Below are positions 42,520 to 51,527 of a stretch of 64,000 nucleotides of DNA, in pieces (position 1 is the stretch's first letter; the number at the start of each line of letters is the position of its first letter). Location: assembly GCA_035361075.1 (NCBI GenBank), contig DAOSBX010000012.1, forward strand, positions 1 to 64,000, read 5' to 3'. This DNA is from Candidatus Hydrogenedens sp. (GTDB taxonomy: Bacteria > Hydrogenedentota > Hydrogenedentia > Hydrogenedentales > Hydrogenedentaceae). The notes below the pieces were generated by a model, which saw only the letters and a list, made by a program, of their open reading frames with translations, did no database searches and was not told where the DNA came from. Position numbers and translations under genes: made by a program.

Positions 42520-42966
42520 ATGAGCATAATGAATACTGTTCAGGAAGCAATGAAACAGGCTATGAAAGACAGGGATACGATACGTTTGGAAACCTTGCGA
42601 ATGGTGAAGTCTGCATTATTGCTTAAAGAGAAGTCCACTGCACGAACTGAAGAAATGTCGGACAATGAAGCCATTGCTACACTACGTAGTGAGATTCGAA
42701 AACGGAAAGATAGTATTGAAGTATTCAAGCAATTAGGGAAGGATGAAGAGGTAGCCAAATTAGAAAAGGAAATATCTGTCATTGAAGAATTTTTACCACA
42801 ACAATTAAGTCGTGAGGATGTTGTCCAGCGAGTAAAACAATATCTCGCCGAGCATCCTGATATGAATCACGCTGGCAAGCTAACAGGTGCAATGAAGAAA
42901 GAATTAGGCGAAACAGTTGATGGCAAACTTTTGAACGAAGTTTGTCGCGAATTGCTTGGTGGATAA
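42520..42966 (+). CDS. yqeY: GatB/YqeY domain protein
   Basis: 148 residues, YqeY family, related to the tail domain of the GatB amidotransferase subunit that contacts tRNA. Motifs: QEAMKQAMKDRDTIRLETLRMVKSALLLKEKS, EAIATLRSEIRKRKDSIEVFKQLGKDE, VIEEFLPQQLSREDVVQRVKQYL, NHAGKLTGAMKKELGETVDGKLLNEVCRELL. Complete and of normal length. AGGAGA precedes the ATG. The exact role of free-standing YqeY is not established. A TATAAT (42465-42470) may be its -10 box. Confidence 0.95.
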   Translation: MSIMNTVQEAMKQAMKDRDTIRLETLRMVKSALLLKEKSTARTEEMSDNEAIATLRSEIRKRKDSIEVFKQLGKDEEVAKLEKEISVIEEFLPQQLSREDVVQRVKQYLAEHPDMNHAGKLTGAMKKELGETVDGKLLNEVCRELLGG

Positions 42967-42989
42967 ATCTAACGTATTTATCTCTTTTA

Positions 42990-43937
42990 CTACTTTGTTT
43001 TACCCATTTGCCGTAAAATAGAGAGGGCAACATCAGGTTTGTTTGTAATAATAGCGTCTACACCCCACTCAGCAAATTTCCGTATCTCTTCTTCTTTGTC
43101 TACTGTCCATACAGCAACAGTTTGTCCATTTGCATGAAATTGATTAAGTCGTTCCTGAGTAAGACTATCCTTACTGACATTCATGCCTGGGGCATTTAGT
43201 AATTTCCCGAATAGTACATAGTAATTCCACCACTCGGGATGTTTCTCCGACTCTTCACCAAGAAACTCTGTTCTCAAATCTGGTGCTTCATTAATTGCTG
43301 TAAAGAAAATTATTGGTGAAAAGGTTTGTAATACAACTTGTTTCTCCATTTTTAGTTTTCGAACTGTTTCAATAGTTTCTTTAGCTAAAAGAACATTTCT
43401 CGAATTACTTCCGTAAATAATATCTTCTAATTTCTTCTTCAATTCTGGGGTCATCTTATCTCTGCCGTGAATATTCATAATAATTAAAGGGATGATGGGG
43501 TCGTCATTGTCACTACTTTTAATTTCAATATACACACCAATCTTATTTTTCTTTGCGAGTTTAAGGGCTTGCTCGAGGGAGGGTAAGTGTTCCCCTTTAA
43601 ACTCTGGAGAATACCATGAACCCGCATCAAGAATTTTTAATTCATCCCATTTCTTTTCTGTTACTTTTCCTTCCACACCAGTAACCCTTTTTAGCTCATC
43701 ATCATGAATCACCACCAGTTTATTATCTGCTGTTAAATGTACATCCAACTCAAACCAATGTGCACCTAATTCTGATGCTTTTTTAAATGACGCTAATGTA
43801 TTTTCTGGGGCATATGCACTTGCTCCACGATGAGCAATGACATCGATGTACCCTTCCGGTGCTCCGGGGACAAAGTATGTGGCACAACCTAAACATAACA
43901 TTGGTGTTAATAAAACTAAATATCTCGTTTCAACCAT
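42990..43937 (-). CDS. Glycerophosphodiester phosphodiesterase, lipoprotein
   Basis: 315 residues; hydrolyses glycerophosphodiesters to an alcohol and glycerol-3-phosphate. A short signal with lipobox-like LCLGC (Cys18) suggests periplasmic lipid anchoring. GDPD motifs: VIAHRGASAYAPENTLASFKKASELGAHWFELDVHLTADNKLVVIHDDELKRVTG (catalytic His pair, metal-binding Glu and Asp), then GVYIEIKS, VVLQTFSP, and at the end VAVWTVDKEEEIRKFAEWGVDAIITNKPD. AAGGAG before the ATG. It is convergent with yqeY. A likely role is recovery of glycerol phosphate from phospholipid breakdown. Confidence 0.95.
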   Translation of the reverse strand: MVETRYLVLLTPMLCLGCATYFVPGAPEGYIDVIAHRGASAYAPENTLASFKKASELGAHWFELDVHLTADNKLVVIHDDELKRVTGVEGKVTEKKWDELKILDAGSWYSPEFKGEHLPSLEQALKLAKKNKIGVYIEIKSSDNDDPIIPLIIMNIHGRDKMTPELKKKLEDIIYGSNSRNVLLAKETIETVRKLKMEKQVVLQTFSPIIFFTAINEAPDLRTEFLGEESEKHPEWWNYYVLFGKLLNAPGMNVSKDSLTQERLNQFHANGQTVAVWTVDKEEEIRKFAEWGVDAIITNKPDVALSILRQMGKTK

Positions 43938-44062
43938 ATTAATACTCCTTTGTGTTTTTATTGTATTTCATGATTTTCAGTAATAAAAATTGTATAATAT
44001 TACCTTTACTAAAATCATATTCATTTTCACACCATGGGACTAAACTTTTTAAGGATAGAACT

Positions 44063-45175
44063 ATGCATGTTCCTATACTAAACCTTCGGGCTCAGTATGA
44101 AGCCATTCGGGATGAAATTCAGCAAGCAATAGCGGAAGTGTTGGAAACCCAGCAATTTCGCGGAGGTCAAATCCTTTCACAATTTGAAGAGGATATAAAA
44201 AACTTTATCCAATGTAGATATGCAGTTGGTGTAGGCTCAGGGACAGACGCATTAACCTTAGCATTAAAGGCGATAGGTATCAAATCAGGCGATGAAATTA
44301 TCACCACTCCTTTTTCATTTATTGCAACAGCAAGTAGTATCGTTCATGCGGGCGGAACACCTGTCTTTGCAGACATCGAACCTGACACATATCACTTAAA
44401 TCCAAAGGAAGTAGAGAACCAAATAACGGAACGAACACGAGCAATACTACCAGTGCATTTGTATGGTCAATGCGTTGATATGCCTCTATTTTTATCTTTA
44501 GCGGAAAAATATTCCCTTTATATCATAGAAGATTCCGCACAAAGTTTGGGTGCCAGTCTTCATAATAAAAAAGCAGGTGCATGGGGTCATGTTGCGTGTT
44601 TCAGTTTTTATCCAACAAAAAACTTAGGAGCCATGGGAGAAGGTGGTTTAGTTACTACAAACTATGAAGAGATTGCTAACAATGTGATGTTATTGCGTTG
44701 TCATGGCTCACAAAAGACGTATGAACATGAACTAATTGGCTATAACTCCCATCTACATACATTACAGGCGAATGTATTGAGGGTGAAACTTCGGTATCTT
44801 GAAAAATGGAATGAGAAACGTCGTGAAATTGCACGGTATTATACTCAGCACTTAAACGAATTGCCTGAACTTCAATTGCCGATAGAACGGGCAGGTAGTG
44901 TTCCAGTTTATCATCAGTATGTCATCCGTATTCCTCAACGAGATTCAGCACAAAAGTATCTTCGGGAACAAGGAATAGCCACTGCTATATTCTATCCAAT
45001 CCCCATACATCGGCAACCCTGTTTTTCAACATTTCCCTCATCATCTAACTCCTATCCAGAGGCAGAAAAGGCTTCAAAGGAAGTATTGGCACTGCCTATT
45101 TATCCTGAACTGACGTATGAACAAATAGATTATGTTATTGACAAAATAAAAGATTTTTTAGTGCACATAAGATAA
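44063..45175 (+). CDS. DegT/DnrJ/EryC1/StrS-family PLP aminotransferase
   Basis: 370 residues from ATG 44063, where MHVPILNLRAQYEAIRDEIQQAIAEVLETQQFRGG begins the family (the open frame back to 43952 adds unrelated residues). These enzymes transaminate keto-sugars of nucleotide sugars for O-antigen, glycan or antibiotic synthesis. Motifs: AVGVGSGTDALTLALKAIGIKSGDEIITTPFSFIATASSI, ILPVHLYGQCVDM, EDSAQSLGA (PLP-ring Asp), and CFSFYPTKNLGAMGEGG with the Schiff-base Lys. GYNSHLHTLQANVLRVKL and AIFYPIPIHRQPCF complete the fold. The stop overlaps the convergent kinase gene by 18 bases. Confidence 0.93.
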   Translation: MHVPILNLRAQYEAIRDEIQQAIAEVLETQQFRGGQILSQFEEDIKNFIQCRYAVGVGSGTDALTLALKAIGIKSGDEIITTPFSFIATASSIVHAGGTPVFADIEPDTYHLNPKEVENQITERTRAILPVHLYGQCVDMPLFLSLAEKYSLYIIEDSAQSLGASLHNKKAGAWGHVACFSFYPTKNLGAMGEGGLVTTNYEEIANNVMLLRCHGSQKTYEHELIGYNSHLHTLQANVLRVKLRYLEKWNEKRREIARYYTQHLNELPELQLPIERAGSVPVYHQYVIRIPQRDSAQKYLREQGIATAIFYPIPIHRQPCFSTFPSSSNSYPEAEKASKEVLALPIYPELTYEQIDYVIDKIKDFLVHIR

Positions 45176-46816
45176 ATATGGAGCGGGAAGAATTCCTGCA
45201 CCCTGAGTAGAGTTGTGTTCGTATACAGATTTTTTTGCCACCTCCAGAGAAAGGGGCTCATTGGTTCCAGCCCATTTAGCATAATCCTCAGAGGCAAGCC
45301 AATCTTGCAATGCCTGTTTAACAGCGGGCACATCTTTTTTCATACACAGACTTAAGACGACTCCTCCTAAACCTGCTCCTGTTAAGCAGGAACCTAATGC
45401 ACCATGTTGATTCGCAATGTCAACTATTCGGTCTAATACTGGAGTACTTGCCCCAAAATCGCCAGGTAATGAAAATGGTTCAATTTCAAGGTCATCATAT
45501 ACAAATAATATATCATCATTAACCTCGCGATGGAATGGTTTTCCTACCGAATCTATAATTCGGTCTCCATTATGTCCTAACGTCATTAGATAACCAGCCA
45601 TGGAAACATTACCCTGACGTATAGCCTCACAGAAAGCCTTTGCTCGAAGCGATTCACAAATACCGAAAACAAGTGGCCCACGGATAGAAACCTCTCTGGG
45701 TCGATTTTCCTCCAATAGATGTCCATAATAACGCTCATAAAGTTCTTGAATGTCTGGAATTTTAAACTCATGAAGGAGAGATTCGACAGAAAGCGTGGAT
45801 GGGATAGAACGAAACAATTTATACAGAAGTCGTTTGTTACCTAATTTTTCAGGTGTAAAATCAGCGAGGGTTTGAAATTGTGCTAACTCTTCCTGAGTAA
45901 ACCCTTGCTGTTTCATGATTTCGGCTAATATTTTCAGAGCAACAGAATAAGCAAATCGATTTTTTATATAAGATACCGCATGGGTAGAACTAATATCTCT
46001 CCGCATCTTCGAGTCTGTAATAACAATAGAGACATCTTCAGGAAATGGCAAATATTCTTTTTCAAGGATTTCTGCTGTTATAGGATGCAACCTTATACCT
46101 AAAATAAAACCTCGTCTCCCTAATAATTCCGCTGTTTGGTCGCTAAGTCCACTTCGTGCACCTGTAAACCACTCGGCATCCTGCACCATTTTCAGTTTTG
46201 TAGTTTCATCAAAATTGAGACGTGTTATGTACATAATAGCGTTTAAAAGAGTCAAACACAAAGCATGTGATGAACTTAAAGCGGAACCTTCTGGAATATC
46301 ACCACCGATAACAGCATTAATACCTGTTGTAAGAGGTGTAGATATTTGTTTTGCAGTCCGAAGCAAAATTCCGCGGATAAACTGATGCCAATGCGTAGTA
46401 GCGTCTGTATTATTTTGGGCTTGTTGGCAAATCTCCATCCAGGGAGAGTTTATTGGATATTTTTCTAACAGTTCACGAAACTTGGCTTGAAAGGGTTTGT
46501 GTTTTGTTTCAAGATTATGTAGATTGAAAACATCATCATCTCGAATTTGTCCGATAAGAAGGATTTCTTGTTCAATAGTCATTAAATTCAAAAAACCACC
46601 ATGGGTATCTATATGCATCCCACGCAAATTAATTCTACCCGGACAACGGACAATAAATACCGCCTGGTCACCAAATATCTCAATAAACCGATACATTAAA
46701 TTGAGAATTAGTGGTATACGGCTCTGACCAGAAACACCATATGCTTCACTCAAAAACTGCCTTCGTTCCGATGTATCACGTATTAAAAAATCTATCCATT
46801 TGCTCGCTAATATCAT
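45158..46816 (-). CDS. Galactokinase-like GHMP sugar kinase (long form)
   Basis: 552 residues, well above the roughly 390 of GalK. Galactokinase features: CPGRINLRGMHIDTHGG (usually GRxNLIGEHTDYxGG), GHMP loop GGDIPEGSALSSSHALCLTLLNA, TGARSGLSDQTAELLG (catalytic Asp in GLSDQ), and C-terminal GALGSCLTGAGLGGVVLSLC. The substrate-pocket Glu of the first motif is Met, while Arg, His and Asp are kept. An extra helical region fills about residues 300-420. It overlaps the VWA gene by an ATGA, so it belongs to the exbB-exbD-TPR-VWA operon. Kinase fold is clear; the sugar is uncertain and may not be galactose. Confidence 0.85.
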   Translation of the reverse strand: MILASKWIDFLIRDTSERRQFLSEAYGVSGQSRIPLILNLMYRFIEIFGDQAVFIVRCPGRINLRGMHIDTHGGFLNLMTIEQEILLIGQIRDDDVFNLHNLETKHKPFQAKFRELLEKYPINSPWMEICQQAQNNTDATTHWHQFIRGILLRTAKQISTPLTTGINAVIGGDIPEGSALSSSHALCLTLLNAIMYITRLNFDETTKLKMVQDAEWFTGARSGLSDQTAELLGRRGFILGIRLHPITAEILEKEYLPFPEDVSIVITDSKMRRDISSTHAVSYIKNRFAYSVALKILAEIMKQQGFTQEELAQFQTLADFTPEKLGNKRLLYKLFRSIPSTLSVESLLHEFKIPDIQELYERYYGHLLEENRPREVSIRGPLVFGICESLRAKAFCEAIRQGNVSMAGYLMTLGHNGDRIIDSVGKPFHREVNDDILFVYDDLEIEPFSLPGDFGASTPVLDRIVDIANQHGALGSCLTGAGLGGVVLSLCMKKDVPAVKQALQDWLASEDYAKWAGTNEPLSLEVAKKSVYEHNSTQGAGILPAPYLSYVH

Positions 46817-48636
46817 GGTGTATATGTTGTCTTGATGTTATACTTTTCTTTTAATTCTTTTAAGATTTGGATTAGTTCTGGTTTTTCACCTTCACGGACA
46901 ATTTTGCTAATTATATAAAATGCTTTATGAAAAGCCCAACGACGTGCTATTTCAATATCACCCTTTTCAGACTCAGCAAAATCGGCACGGAATATTACTT
47001 CTTTCCTTTTACCCGATGCAACTCCTTGCAAACGGAAGACAAAATTTTTATGTTCCTGTGGATTAAACTTCCCATAGATAGTAACAGGTAACGCTTGATA
47101 AAAATCAGGTAGAACAAAAGGATATATTTCCTCTCTTGGGATGGAGCCAAAGTCCATTTTAACATCGATTAGGATAGGGTTCTGAACTTTGGCAAATGCC
47201 TGAGGTATGGATGTAGATATTTGGTCAATATTATCCTTAATTACCGAAAAACCCTTGTTGAGGTAAGCAAGCAATTCAAGTAAATATCGGTCAACAGTAT
47301 TACCGCCTCCGAGGGTGAAAATCTCATACCCACCCTGATTTTCCATAGTTAAATTTGCGATAATCATTCGCGTATCTCGTAACCCGATTGTCGATTTACC
47401 ATCCGAGTAAAGCCAGAGAATATTTGGCAATCCACTGGTTGGTGGTACCTGTACAAGCTGGCGAACTGAAGTATATACATCCGTTTGCCCTGTGGAGGGT
47501 ATCTGTTGCAAATATTTCAGGGCAGAATTTTTATTCGCGGTATTAGCCTGAATATAACCATCAGAAAAGAACGTGGCACGTTCCCGAAACAAAATGATAT
47601 TGAATAGGTCTTCTTCACGAAGTTGTTGAATTGCTTCTCGTACCCCTTTTATTGTCTGGTCTAATTTGCGTTGCCCAATACTGGCGGAACTATCAATTAT
47701 GAAGGCTACCTGCTTCGGTAAAGGTGTTATCTTTGCATCTTTTTTAGGAACAATATTCAATTGAAAAAATCCTTGAGTGTTGTTATCTGTAAAATACGTT
47801 TTCAATTGTAATTCTAAAAGGTCATCCCAAAACTCATAAGGACGATTTTCCTTCTCCTTTTTCGTTTCTTCAATAATTGGCTGTTGTAAAATTTCTTCCT
47901 CTACTGTTTGCTCCAATGGAATAGGTGGTTCAATTGGTTCCAGTTCAGGGATAGAAACGACAGGAGCTGTCGCTCCCTCTGTTTCATTACGTTCTGTAGG
48001 TGTTGTGGGATACATTCCCAGAGTGCTGGGTAATGTAGAGGGTTTCGCTGATATTCCTTCTGCCGTTGGCATATTTTCTGAAATCGAAAAAGTTGGAGAT
48101 TCACCATTAGTTAGGATGGTTTCTTCTGCTGGAGGTAGAACACGACGAACAACTTCAACAGAATCCTGAGCGGTTTCTTTCTCAATCATAAGTATCTGTT
48201 CCTCAACTTTTTGAAGTACTTCTTCTGGAGGAAGCGGTTCTGTATCACGAGACAGAGATTCAGTACCTGCTTGTTTTGCCAGGTCTTCTTTTTGAGATGA
48301 CATAGAAGGCAATGGCTCAGGCATTTCTGTCGGAGGAAGTATTTCTTCAACAAATTTTCGGAAAGAAATAGGACGTGTTGATAAAGAAGTACTTACAGAT
48401 TCTTCAACAGGCTCTACAATTGTTGGGCTTTCCTCTCTCAATTTCACCTTAATATTATAAGATGAAAAATCTGGACCCGTAGTAAACAACGGGACATAGC
48501 GGGAACCATAAAAAATAAGGAGATATATTAAGATACTCAGAATAAAACTGATGGTAAACCGCAGTTCCTTACCCCGCAGAAACTCACGGGTTTTTAACCA
48601 TATCGTTTCATTATTTTTTATCTGCGTATTATACAT
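46813..48636 (-). CDS. Membrane-anchored VWA-domain protein in ExbB/ExbD operon
   Basis: 607 residues. A TonB-like start: short cytoplasmic part, one membrane helix (FTISFILSILIYLLIFYGSRYV, about 28-50), then about 200 residues rich in Pro, Glu, Thr and Ser, expected to span the periplasm. From about 290 to 480 lies a von Willebrand A domain: QVAFIIDSSASIGQRKLDQTIKGVREAI (MIDAS DxSxS), LYSDGKSTIGL and FTLGGG. The C-terminal part (about 490-600) is beta-rich then helical. No TonB C-terminal domain is present. It starts 4 bases from the end of the TPR gene and ends in an ATGA overlap with the kinase. It may replace TonB as the partner moved by ExbB/ExbD. Confidence 0.85.
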   Translation of the reverse strand: MYNTQIKNNETIWLKTREFLRGKELRFTISFILSILIYLLIFYGSRYVPLFTTGPDFSSYNIKVKLREESPTIVEPVEESVSTSLSTRPISFRKFVEEILPPTEMPEPLPSMSSQKEDLAKQAGTESLSRDTEPLPPEEVLQKVEEQILMIEKETAQDSVEVVRRVLPPAEETILTNGESPTFSISENMPTAEGISAKPSTLPSTLGMYPTTPTERNETEGATAPVVSIPELEPIEPPIPLEQTVEEEILQQPIIEETKKEKENRPYEFWDDLLELQLKTYFTDNNTQGFFQLNIVPKKDAKITPLPKQVAFIIDSSASIGQRKLDQTIKGVREAIQQLREEDLFNIILFRERATFFSDGYIQANTANKNSALKYLQQIPSTGQTDVYTSVRQLVQVPPTSGLPNILWLYSDGKSTIGLRDTRMIIANLTMENQGGYEIFTLGGGNTVDRYLLELLAYLNKGFSVIKDNIDQISTSIPQAFAKVQNPILIDVKMDFGSIPREEIYPFVLPDFYQALPVTIYGKFNPQEHKNFVFRLQGVASGKRKEVIFRADFAESEKGDIEIARRWAFHKAFYIISKIVREGEKPELIQILKELKEKYNIKTTYTP

Positions 48637-48640
48637 ATCT

Positions 48641-51034
48641 CTATTGTGGTGCCGATGTTAATGGTGCTGTATTAGCTTGTTCCTCTGTTATAAATGTTTT
48701 TGCCTTTTCTGCTAACGGATGCGATGGAAAGTCACTTATCAACTCACGAAAGGCACGTTGGGCATTTTCCTTCTCATTGCTCTTCAAGTAGCATTGTCCA
48801 CTTCGCCATAACGATTCCGGAGATAGTTCCGGGTGGAGATATAGAATAGCAACTTTCAAATAATTCCTCCCTGCTTTTTCATAGTCTCCTCGACTCTCAT
48901 AGATTTCCGAAAGACGGAACTGTGCTCGTGCACTGGTTTCACTGCCTCCATTATTGGCACATTTTTCATAAAAGGTTAAAGCCTGCTCCATCTGATTTCC
49001 ATGTTCATAAATCTGAGCAATACGGAATAGAGCCTCTGTTGCGGATGCCGAGGAAGGAGCCATATCTACCACCTTTTGATATTCCTGTATGGCTTCCTCT
49101 GTTCTCCCTAAATTTTGGATACACTCTGCATAACGATATTGCAATCGTTGAGGAGCAGGATAATCTTTTAACACTTCCTGCATCCGCTTTAATACCTTTG
49201 CAGACTCATCCCATTTCTGAGCATCGAGGTAATATTGAGCCAACCATGCAAATTGTTCTTCCTCCATTGGCACTTGGGGATAATCTAATACCGTCTTCAA
49301 AAGAGCCTCTGCCGCTTTCTCATAGTCCTTCGTCTCATAGCAAGCAATACCAATAGCATGCCATACTTGACCTGCAATTTGCGGTGGCGGATTTTGTGCC
49401 AACAACTTTTGCAAGGTCTCAATTGCTTTAATGGTGTCTTTCTTCTCCTTCAAATAATGTAATCCTAATTTTAATTGCATGTCATATGATTGTTGGGACT
49501 GGGGAAATTTGTTAATAAATTCTTGATAAATCTGAAGAGCCTCTTCAGATTTATTTAACCTCTCATAACACACTGCTAAACGAATAAATACCTGCTCTTC
49601 AAGTGGATTATTTTGAGCCAATGCTTTGGCTTTTAGATAAGAATCCAATGCCTTCTCGTAAGCCCCTTCTTTGGTATACAAATCCCCTGAGCGGAGGTAA
49701 GCAGAAACCGTAAGAGAATGGTTTGGATACTTCTCGATAAAACGCATATATAATTGTGAAGCAGATTGCGTAATTCCTAATAGTTCAGCACATTCTGCTG
49801 ACTTATACATTGCTTCTGGAGCAAACTTAGAATCAGGGTATTTTTCATAAACCAATTGAAATTCTTCCATTGCATCCTCATAATTACCTTCTGTTGTATA
49901 AATAGAACCTAACAAAAAATTTCCCTCTGGCTTCAAGGGTGATTCACCACACTTATCTAAAAATGTCAATGTGTCTGTTTTCGCACCAGCATAATCATTC
50001 TTTAAATATTTTACCCACGCTGTTTTATAGATAGCATCTACTGCATAAGAAGTATTTGGAAATTGTTCCCTCAACGAATTATAAAAAGTTAGAGCCTCAT
50101 CTAATTGGTTTTGTTCCAGTAGCGAATTTGCAAGGATATACATAGCAAATGGTCTTTTTTCAGCGTTGGGATATGATTGCAGAAAAGTTTTCCCCTCATT
50201 AACTGCTTCTGCGAATCGTTTTGCTTGATAAAGTGTCCATAAATAACCAAAATCTGCACGCTCTTTATAAGGTCCATCCTTAAATTGTGTTTTGACAACA
50301 CCATAAGCATTAAGAGCCCCTTCATACCATCCCAATTGCGAATAAATCTCTGCCACCCGAAAATGACTTTCCATCCGCAATTCCTTATCAATTCTGGCAT
50401 CATTAGCAACTTCAGAAAGGACAGATGCAGCATTTTCTAACTGATTGACCTTCGTATAAATCGTGCCTAATATATATCTGGCAATAGGAGTTAATGAGTG
50501 TTCAGGAAAATTTTGTATCATTGTTTGTAAAACATTAATAGCGGTTTCATAATTTCGAGTTTGCTCTAATGCTCGTGCATAAAAATATAATGCACGCACC
50601 CGAAATTCTGGCTGTGTATTTTCATCGATAAGTCCTTTCAATATCTCCGTGCTCTCTGCCCAACGCTTTAAGTAATAAAAACATTCTCCCTTTCCAAGGA
50701 TTGCTTCCGTTTTTCGTTTTAAGTCCGACAATCTCGAAATTGCCTGGTCAAAAGCACTGATTGCAACTTCATATTGCTTCTCTACTAATGCCGATTTGCC
50801 TAATCGGAGATATGCTTCTCCTAACCGCGGTGAGTTAGGATAATTTGCTATAAATTTTTTATATTCCTCTATGGCTTCTTTGAAAAATTGACGGCTATAC
50901 AAACCATTTGCAAAATCAAACTGAGACACTTCTTCTGTATCCACATCAGTAGATTGTGCATAAATAAAGCCAGAAATAAAAGTAAATCCGATACAAATAA
51001 CAATACGTATCAACTTCATAAACTTTTTTCCCAT
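48641..51034 (-). CDS. Large tetratricopeptide-repeat periplasmic protein
   Basis: About 797 residues from ATG 51034 (51019 also possible); the open frame to 51124 lies inside exbD and is unlikely. Signal peptide LIRIVICIGFTFISGFIYAQ. The rest is almost all TPR repeats (FANGLYSRQFFKEAIEEYKKFIANYPNSPRLGEAYLRLGKSAL as the first). I estimate 17-20 units, many with the xxYPxSxxAxxAxYxxG pattern of BamD/CpoB(YbgF)-type repeats. Such proteins scaffold envelope complexes; CpoB acts with Tol. Position between exbD and the VWA gene suggests a structural partner of that motor. Confidence 0.9.
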   Translation of the reverse strand: MGKKFMKLIRIVICIGFTFISGFIYAQSTDVDTEEVSQFDFANGLYSRQFFKEAIEEYKKFIANYPNSPRLGEAYLRLGKSALVEKQYEVAISAFDQAISRLSDLKRKTEAILGKGECFYYLKRWAESTEILKGLIDENTQPEFRVRALYFYARALEQTRNYETAINVLQTMIQNFPEHSLTPIARYILGTIYTKVNQLENAASVLSEVANDARIDKELRMESHFRVAEIYSQLGWYEGALNAYGVVKTQFKDGPYKERADFGYLWTLYQAKRFAEAVNEGKTFLQSYPNAEKRPFAMYILANSLLEQNQLDEALTFYNSLREQFPNTSYAVDAIYKTAWVKYLKNDYAGAKTDTLTFLDKCGESPLKPEGNFLLGSIYTTEGNYEDAMEEFQLVYEKYPDSKFAPEAMYKSAECAELLGITQSASQLYMRFIEKYPNHSLTVSAYLRSGDLYTKEGAYEKALDSYLKAKALAQNNPLEEQVFIRLAVCYERLNKSEEALQIYQEFINKFPQSQQSYDMQLKLGLHYLKEKKDTIKAIETLQKLLAQNPPPQIAGQVWHAIGIACYETKDYEKAAEALLKTVLDYPQVPMEEEQFAWLAQYYLDAQKWDESAKVLKRMQEVLKDYPAPQRLQYRYAECIQNLGRTEEAIQEYQKVVDMAPSSASATEALFRIAQIYEHGNQMEQALTFYEKCANNGGSETSARAQFRLSEIYESRGDYEKAGRNYLKVAILYLHPELSPESLWRSGQCYLKSNEKENAQRAFRELISDFPSHPLAEKAKTFITEEQANTAPLTSAPQ

Positions 51035-51041
51035 CTCTATG

Positions 51042-51527
51042 TTATTGCCCCGAATTTTCAGGAACAGGTTCTGTCGTTGGACGTTCTCCCGAGGCATTAA
51101 AGCCTTGAGTAGCGGCTTTCTCATTTATCGTAGAAAAGGCTACATTCTGTATATTTGCTTTTCGACAGCAATCTAACACACGAATCGCATTTCCTAACAT
51201 CGCACTCTGGTCTCCACGGATAATAACTGAACTACCTGGGAAGAATTGAGATACTTTATTAAGAACCTCTTGTAATTCGGGTAAAGTAACAGTGCGATTA
51301 TTTACCACGATAGTGCCATCTGCCTTTAAATTGATGTATATTTCACCTTGGCTTCGTGTTATTGGTACGGAGCTTTCCGCTGTTGGTAATGTAATATCGA
51401 TTTCCGATTCCAAAACACCGTATACCGTCGTTGCCATGAAAAATACCAATGTCAAAAAGACAATATCAATCAACGGTGCCATTTGGATTGGTTCTGGTTC
51501 CTGTTCAAACGTTTTTCGAATTCTCAT
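51042..51527 (-). CDS. exbD: ExbD/TolR-family proton-channel subunit
   Basis: 161 residues. A cytoplasmic N-terminus (MRIRKTFEQEPEPIQMAP) leads into one membrane helix (LIDIVFLTLVFFMATTVYG) with the proton-carrying Asp in PLIDIVFL. The periplasmic domain is normal: ITLPTAESSVP, IYINLKADGTIVVNNRTVTLPELQEVL, VIIRGDQSAMLGNAIRVLDCCRKANIQNVAFSTINE. It forms the motor with ExbB, using proton flow to move a periplasmic partner. Its start overlaps the exbB stop (ATGA). Confidence 0.93.
   Translation of the reverse strand: MRIRKTFEQEPEPIQMAPLIDIVFLTLVFFMATTVYGVLESEIDITLPTAESSVPITRSQGEIYINLKADGTIVVNNRTVTLPELQEVLNKVSQFFPGSSVIIRGDQSAMLGNAIRVLDCCRKANIQNVAFSTINEKAATQGFNASGERPTTEPVPENSGQ

Noticed and set aside
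51035..51124. Upstream extension of the TPR protein gene
   Set aside because: It overlaps exbD in another frame, and the signal peptide begins only at 51034-51019.
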